DNA of 12,604 bases from Dichotomocladium elegans (Eukaryota; Mucoromycota; Mucoromycetes; Mucorales; Lichtheimiaceae): the NCBI GenBank assembly GCA_025716815.1, contig JAIXMN010000111.1, positions 1 through 12,604 of the forward strand, read 5' to 3'. Under the pieces are notes generated by a model that was given only the letters and a program-made list of their open reading frames with translations, made no database searches and was not told the origin of the DNA. Shown here piece after piece: positions 7,888 to 12,604 of this stretch (its first letter is position 1; every line of letters starts with the position of its first letter). Position numbers and translations under genes: made by a program.

Positions 7888-7943
7888 GTAACTTTATTCT
7901 TTAAATTTGACATTATTATCGCTAATCATTCTTCTGGATCAAG
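7888..7943 (+). other. Possible intron upstream of the first knuckle exon (copy A)
   Basis: This is the counterpart of 1375-1431: donor GTAACT, acceptor CAAG, branch-like CTAAT at 7922-7926. It would join ATG (7885-7887) to GGT in phase 0. The adjacent TAT/TAC difference between copies is silent in the frame leading to that ATG, which is weak support. Confidence 0.3.
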
Positions 7944-8060
7944 GGTGATGAGCCCCGAACAAGAACTTGCATTTGTGGCTCTTCCACCCATCTGCGTACA
8001 AATTTTGCTGACTGTCCCTTAAACAGCCGTAGAGTTCGTCCGAGGGCTGAACCTACTGAT
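7944..8060 (+). CDS. Helitron replicase copy A, exon with zinc knuckle 1
   Basis: These 39 codons are open in phase 0 up to a GTATGT donor. They encode the C-x-C-G-S-x2-H-x7-C-P-x-N knuckle and an Arg/Pro-rich tail (RRVRPRAEP). This copy keeps CpG codons that are decayed in copy B. The upstream start is unresolved; an upstream exon is required because TAA closes the frame and no ATG lies within. Confidence 0.5.
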
Positions 8061-8122
8061 GTATGTATTTCTTGAATTACCCGATTTTATGTTTGCAGCC
8101 GCTGATATCAAGGCATCCCTAG
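8061..8122 (+). other. Predicted intron 1 (copy A), 62 bp
   Basis: It has a GTATGT donor, a CTGAT branch-like sequence and a CCCTAG acceptor. Removal joins knuckle exons 1 and 2 in phase 0 and eliminates an in-frame TAG. The splice signals are unchanged from copy B. Confidence 0.55.
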
Positions 8123-8231
8123 GATTCTACAACCCAAATGTCTGCCTCTCCTTCCTGTCCTACATGTGGCTCAACCACCCATCGCCGATCAACTCATCGT
8201 GATTGCCCTGGGAACACTCGGCGCCAGCAAG
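8123..8231 (+). CDS. Helitron replicase copy A, exon with zinc knuckle 2
   Basis: This 109-bp exon holds a C-x2-C-G-S-x2-H-x7-C-P-x-N knuckle and ends in phase 1 at G|GTATTG. An ATG at 8138 is a possible alternative start. The knuckle closely resembles the first and third ones, so the three look like products of motif duplication with introns between them. Confidence 0.6.
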
Positions 8232-8295
8232 GTATTGCAGCTAAACATAATAATAACGCTGATAACTCTGAAATTTTTGCTGACTTTTTGTAAAG
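8232..8295 (+). other. Predicted intron 2 (copy A), 64 bp
   Basis: It has a GTATTG donor and a TTTTTGTAAAG acceptor, with GCTGAC about 15 bases before the splice site. Using copy B to correct the missing C at 8305, splicing joins knuckles 2 and 3 in one frame. Confidence 0.6.
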
Positions 8296-10453
8296 GGAAT
8301 ACTGCTTGGCTGGCCATCCATCTGCTGTTGCTGCTGCTGCTGGTGCCCATCCTGCTCATCCTCCCTGCACTCGATGCGGTTCCCCATCTCATCGACGTTC
8401 ATCTTCCCGCCAATGCCCATTCCATAACAACAATAATCCTCAGTACCGCATTGCAAGAAGAGACCCATTTGAGCCTGCGCATATTTTCGGCCCAAACATC
8501 TGTTACACCGAGGGGCAACAGCACCGACGCCACATCTTTGAACGGATGTCTGCAGAGTGTCCATTCTGCCACGCGAAAATGTGGATCCACGAGCGCCTCA
8601 CCAATTCGTCTGTTACCAATCCACGCTTTGGGCTGTGTTGCACAAGTGGATCCATCCAGCTTACTCTGCCTCGCGCCCCATCGCCAGAGATCATTGCGCT
8701 TCTGACGGGGACAGATGATGCTTCCAAGGATTTCCGCAAGTTAATCCGCGCTTATAATAATGCCTTTTCCTTTGCATCCATCCAGGACAACCACGATCGA
8801 GAACTGGCCAATGGCTCAAACGGCGTTTCAACATACCGGATCAACGGCACAATGTATCATCGCATGGGAACACTGCGTGCAGGCACCACTTATCCGCCTT
8901 CCTTCTCGCAAATATACTTTACGGACCCGATGAGCAGCTGGCAAGAAGAACGTCACTCTTTGCAGACCTCAACAGAGACACCATCGAACTCCTCCAGACC
9001 GTCATGATGCGCGACAACCCCTATGCGCAGACATTTATGTCTGCTTTTGAGCGCTATCACGACGAGCCTTTTGGATCACTTCGCGCCGTCATTCGCCCTG
9101 CACACCGGATGGGAAGACGTTACGACCCACAGTCTACTCCCGAGGTTGCTGCATTGGTTGTTGAGAGAACAACGGATGGCACTGTCGACACTCACGCTAT
9201 TGTTCTCGCTGACCGCGCCACAGGAGGTCTCCAGAGGATTAGCTCACTTCACCCGGCCTACGTTCCACTTCACTATGTCCTCATGCATCCATTTGCAGAC
9301 GAGGGATGGTATCCTGCAATGCAAAGTCAGACCACCGACGGCAACACCATAAGCATCACGCTGCGTGAATACGCTGCATATATGCTCATGATTCGAGAAG
9401 GACCACGGCATACGTACCACCACTACTTTGGCAGGCTGTTTCAGCAATTCGTGGTGGATAACTATGCGCGGATCGAGGGCAGCCGCCTGGAGTATTTTCG
9501 ACGCAACCAGGATGATCTTCGGCGAGAGCTCTACAGTGGCATGGTAGACAATGCAGATCCTCGACAGCTTGGCCAACGGACCATTTTGCCTTCAAGCTTC
9601 ACTGGCGGTCCGCGTTACATGAAGCAGGCAATGCAAGACAGCTTGGCTATCGTTCGCCAGCTGGGCGACCCGACCCTTTTCATCACGTTTACTTGCAATC
9701 CGAAATGGCCCGAGATTGTCAACGAGCTTCTCCCAGGTCAGAAGGCCCACGACCGACCCGACATCTGCTCCCGAGTCTTCAACATCAAGATGAAGGAGCT
9801 CATTGCCCATATTATCGACGGTGAAATCTTTGGTCATGTCGAAGGCTATATCGGGACAGTCGAGTTTCAAAAGCGTGGTCTGCCGCACGTCCATATGCTT
9901 TTCATCTTGCGAGAGGATGATCGCCCAGAGACCGTAGCCAAATATGATGAATTTGTTTGCGCAGAGTTGCCGGATCCCGAGGTCCACCCCATGCTTTATC
10001 GGACAGTCACATCGACCATGATCCACGGACCTTGCGGACAGTTTAACAGTAGGCAGCCTTGCTGTGAACGAACGGGCCAGTGCGAGAAGAAGTTCCCAAA
10101 GAGGTATTGCGGCCAAACGCGTGTGACTGGAGATGGAAATCCAGTGTATCGCAGACGGGAGACTCCCAACCAAGGGTACCTTATTCCAAATCGGGACATG
10201 ATTGTTGACAATCGATGGGTTATTCCATATAACCCATATCTCAGCCACAAATACGACGCGCATATCAATGTGGAGATCTGCACCAGCACCCGGGCAGTAA
10301 AATATATTTGCAAGTACATTACAAAGGGAACGGACAGAGCTCAGGTCGTGATATCTCGCAGCCAAGTTTCTGAGGCCGTTGCCTCTACAACTGTACTGCC
10401 TGTCACTGCTTCTGCCTCTGCCTCTGCCTCTGCCTCTCAATGTAGGAAAAAAG
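8296..10453 (+). pseudogene. Helitron replicase copy A, knuckle 3 plus HUH Rep domain; two 1-base frameshifts
   Basis: The exon order is knuckle 3 (C-x2-C-G-S-x2-H-x7-C-P), a CPFC/FGLCC region, then the Helitron Rep domain. The Rep active site is intact: GLPHVHML with the two metal-binding histidines (9886-9888 and 9892-9894), and the paired tyrosines of VKYICKYITKG (10303-10305 and 10315-10317), which attack DNA during nicking. One C is missing near 8305 (GCTTGG; copy B GCCTTGG) and one in the C run 8926-8928 (CCC; copy B CCCC). The open pieces are 8306-8928 and 8929-10453. Both changes are in short runs of one base, so sequencing error is a real alternative and the gene may be intact. The ATG at 9004 is internal, not a start. 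Confidence 0.88.
10408..10437 (+). repeat. Hexamer microsatellite encoding Ala-Ser repeats (copy A)
   Basis: Five in-frame hexamers encode Ala-Ser, one more than in copy B. It immediately precedes intron 3. Confidence 0.7.
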
Positions 10454-10504
10454 GTATTATAATATCCGAAAATTACGTATATTAAACACCCAAATTTCCT
10501 ATAG
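10454..10504 (+). other. Predicted intron 3 (copy A), 51 bp
   Basis: It has a GTATTA donor and a CCTATAG acceptor, phase 1. It removes the in-frame TAA at 10483-10485 and connects the Rep exon to an exon that stays open to the window end. The alternative donor GTAGGA at 10442 would drop four codons but keep the frame. Confidence 0.65.
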
Positions 10505-10561
10505 TATCTTCCTCTGATGCTGACGCTGACGTTGACACTGACGCTGACTCTGACTCTGGCT

Positions 10562-10596
<35 letters not shown>

Positions 10597-12604
10597 GATG
10601 TGGACGAAATCCAAGAGTACCTTGATGCGAGATACATCGGACCCTGTGAAGCAATCTGGCGGACACTCAAGTTCGACGTGCATTTTCATAGCCCAGCAGT
10701 CATACGCTTAGATATTCATTTACCTGAGCAGCAATATGTCACATTCCACCAGTCAATGTCCGTTGAAGAGCTAAACGCCGCACGTCATGCTGCAAGATCA
10801 GGCACCAAGCTCCTCGCCTTTTTTAGCCTTTGCTCCCACGACCCATTCGCTGCCACCCTCCTGTATCCCGACATACCCCGTTTCTACACCTGGGACAGCA
10901 GCAACCGCGAGTGGAGACGGAGAGAGCGGCAAGAAGTCGCGAACGTAGTATCACGCATATACTTTGCATCACCGTCCAATATGTCACTCTACTGCCTCCG
11001 CTTACTCTTGCAAAAAATCCCGGGACCAACAAGCTTTGACGATCTACTCGCGAATGGGGATGGTGCTCCACACCCAACCTTCCAGGCTGCTGCACTTGCA
11101 AGAGGCTACCTGGAATCAGACGATGAGTGGGAACGCTGTATGGCTGAGGCATCGCTTATTGCTTCGCCGGCATCATTGCGTGCGCTTTTTGTCTGCATCT
11201 TGATCCATAGCTCTCCTGCTGACCCGTTGAAGCTCTGGAACACTTATCGCGAACGAATGGCGGATAATTACTTCTTCGAGTTCCGACGGATCCATAATAT
11301 GCCCAATGACCAGGACCTGCAGCAACAAGATCTAGATGCCATCTATCAGCGCACTCTTGGTGCCATTGATTCAATCATGCAAGCGTCAGGCCGTCGACTC
11401 TCGGATTTTCCGACCCTGCCTCAGGAATGCCGAGACACTCTCGAAGAGTCCGTGCCACCAACCCAGGTTCTGATCCATGCAGAACATACGCAGTATGACC
11501 AATACGAACAAGCCCTCCAAAATACCGAATTGGTTCACACTCTCAATGATGACCAGAGAGCTGCGTATGATGCCATTATCACGTCAATTGCTGAGCAATC
11601 CAGCGACCCCCATGTACCCCGGCTATTCTTCATCAATGGCCCTGGTGGTACTGGAAAGTCTCAAGTGTTCAAGGCTCTCCTGACGCATGTGCGCTCTCAA
11701 CAGGAGATTGCTTTGCCTGTCGCCTCTTCTGGCATTGCCGCAATCCTGCTTCCCGGTGGCCGCACGGCTCACAGCCGCTTCAAGATCCCGCTCGACCCTG
11801 ACGAAACAAGTACCTGCAGCATCAGCCTGACCAGTGCACACGCCCATCTCATTCGACATGCTTCCCTGATCGTTTGGGATGAGGCTGTTATGGGCGGCAA
11901 GTATTCCTTTGAGGCCGTAGACAAGACACTCAAGGACATTATGGGCGCAGTTGACCCTGCCTGCGAACACGTCCCTTTTGGTGGCAAAGTGGTTGTTTTC
12001 GGTGGCGACTTTCGCCAACTGCTTCCAGTCCTCAAGAACGGCACACGCCCAGAGGTCGTCGCAAATACCATCCAGCGCACTACGTTCTGGCCCCATGTTC
12101 GTGTTCTGCATCTGAACATCAACATGCGAGTGCAGAATGCAGGACCTCAAGCCGCTGCATTTGCTGACCTGCTTCTTGCTGTTGGTGACGGCCGGCCACC
12201 CTACCAGGAAAGTTTCGAGATTCCGCAACAGTGGCGTATTGATGCAAACGACAGCATGGATCTCATCGATGCCATTTACCCATCAATCCGCCTCTCCAAT
12301 CAGCCGTCTGTCCAATTCCGCGATGGTGCTATCCTTGCCACCAAGAATGCCGATGTTGACGATATTAACAACAAGGCTTTCAGTATCTTTCCTGGTGGAA
12401 GCAGAGAGTACCATTCGCACGACCGCATCATCGACGCTGAAGACCCCGATGTAGCCGCTGCAAGTTACCCCCCAGAGTTCCTCAACAGCCTTAATTCTGC
12501 AGGGGTCCCTCACTGCTTGAGGTTAAAGGTCGGTATGCCTTTGGTGTTGTTGCGAAATCTCGATCCTGGAGCAGGCCTCTGCAATGGTACCAAGGTCATC
12601 CTTA
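10505..12604 (+). CDS. Helitron replicase copy A, linker plus PIF1-like helicase, open to the window end
   Basis: This frame is open for 700 codons. It contains an Asp/Ala- and Ala/Pro-rich tract (10516-10593), the Helitron linker, and the helicase. Helicase motifs are Walker A GPGGTGKS (11638-11661), Walker B WDEA (about 11875-11886), canonical GGDFRQ (12001-12018), and LRLKVGMPLVLLRNLDPG near the end. It lacks the insertion and the stops of copy B. Relative to copy B it differs only by substitutions, two coding hexamers and one codon (a proline-proline doublet near 12509). The last base is the first base of an ACA codon completed by bases 1-2 of the window, so 1-375 continues it exactly. 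It is the best-preserved helicase in the window. Confidence 0.9.
10516..10593 (+). repeat. Asp-X and Ala-Pro coding hexamer repeats (copy A)
   Basis: GAC-NCT hexamers are followed by five GCTCCT copies. The tract is 12 bp shorter than in copy B and the frame is preserved. It lies just after intron 3, so the intron sits between two simple-sequence coding tracts. Confidence 0.75.

Larger units (their letters stand above)
6841..7943. other. Inter-gene spacer 2 (no convincing plus-strand gene)
   Basis: This is the second copy of the spacer at 376-1431, with the same order of hairpins, antisense open frame and AT-rich stretch. It is longer mainly because of an extra T-rich segment near 6903-6955 that is absent from spacer 1. 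Its first part (to about 7550) carries more TpG/CpA than spacer 1, its later part less. Confidence 0.6.
1..12604 (+). mobile_element. Head-to-tail tandem of Helitron (rolling-circle) transposons, two unit equivalents
   Basis: The same gene-plus-spacer unit occurs one-and-a-part times on each side of copy B, always on the plus strand. Position 1 matches 6467, and 6466 matches 12604. Only scattered substitutions and small indels separate the copies, apart from a 365-bp insertion in one. The encoded protein has the Helitron order: zinc knuckles, HUH Rep (Helitron_like_N family), then PIF1-like helicase. No other transposase, reverse transcriptase or AP-endonuclease domain is visible, which argues against a Helentron. 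Exact element ends could not be fixed. Confidence 0.9.
6467..12604 (+). repeat. Tandem repeat unit 2, 6138 bp, ends exactly in phase with the window start
   Basis: This unit aligns base for base with unit 1 from its first base. It lacks the inserted element. The window stops at the exact repeat position preceding base 1, so two whole periods are covered. See the circularity finding. Confidence 0.9.

Noticed and set aside
9592..10689. Long minus-strand open frame (365 codons) opposite the copy A Rep domain, with an Arg-Ser-rich segment like an SR protein
   Set aside because: It is the antisense shadow of the Rep exon. The Arg-Ser stretch is simply the reverse complement of the coding hexamer repeats, and the frame runs across a predicted intron of the sense gene.
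1..12604. Circular virus or bacterial plasmid with HUH Rep
   Set aside because: The Rep carries the Helitron-specific domain and is fused to a PIF1 helicase with spliceosomal introns. No capsid, plasmid maintenance gene or bacterial signal is visible. tRNA, rRNA and CRISPR were also not seen.

Overview
The window is eukaryotic transposon DNA. It holds a head-to-tail tandem of rolling-circle (Helitron) elements of the Rep/PIF1-helicase type, probably from a fungus. The grounds are the Helitron replicase architecture (N-terminal zinc knuckles, HUH Rep with a YxxxY motif, PIF1-like helicase) and very short phase-consistent introns of about 51-64 bp. I cannot name the species, and the fungal assignment is inference.

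Layout. Positions 1-375 are the 3' end of a Rep/helicase gene (copy A, C-terminus). Positions 376-1431 are an inter-gene spacer. Positions 1432-6840 are copy B, a complete but badly broken Rep/helicase gene. It carries four CGA-to-TGA stops, three frameshifting deletions, a lost splice donor, a mutated HUH histidine and a 365-bp inverted-repeat element (4838-5202) inserted with a TA duplication. Positions 6841-7943 are the same spacer again. Positions 7944-12604 are the body of copy A, broken only by two single-base frameshifts and running off the window end. The repeat period is 6466 bp with the inserted element and 6138 bp for the other unit. The difference is the insertion plus small indels.

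The most unusual property is that the last base joins seamlessly, in frame, onto the first base. The window end (12604) and start (1) fall at exactly adjacent positions of the repeat unit. The 12,604 bp therefore amount to exactly two units and could be a circular dimer, or a contig collapsed from a longer tandem array. In the circular reading, 7944-12604 plus 1-375 is one full-length copy A whose only visible lesions are three 1-base changes in short homopolymer runs.

The gene model reconstructed from both copies has at least four exons. Three successive cysteine/histidine knuckles are spread over exons 1-3, with two introns falling between them. Exon 3 holds the Helitron Rep domain, and a 51-bp intron sits in a Ser/Ala- and Asp/Ala/Pro-rich linker. 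The last exon holds the inter-domain linker and the PIF1-like helicase. Substitutions between the copies are dominated by CpG-to-TpG/CpA changes on the copy B side, as expected if copy B was cytosine-methylated and left to decay. The spacers hold hairpins that may be element ends, an AT-rich stretch and an antisense cysteine-rich open frame that I do not recognise.
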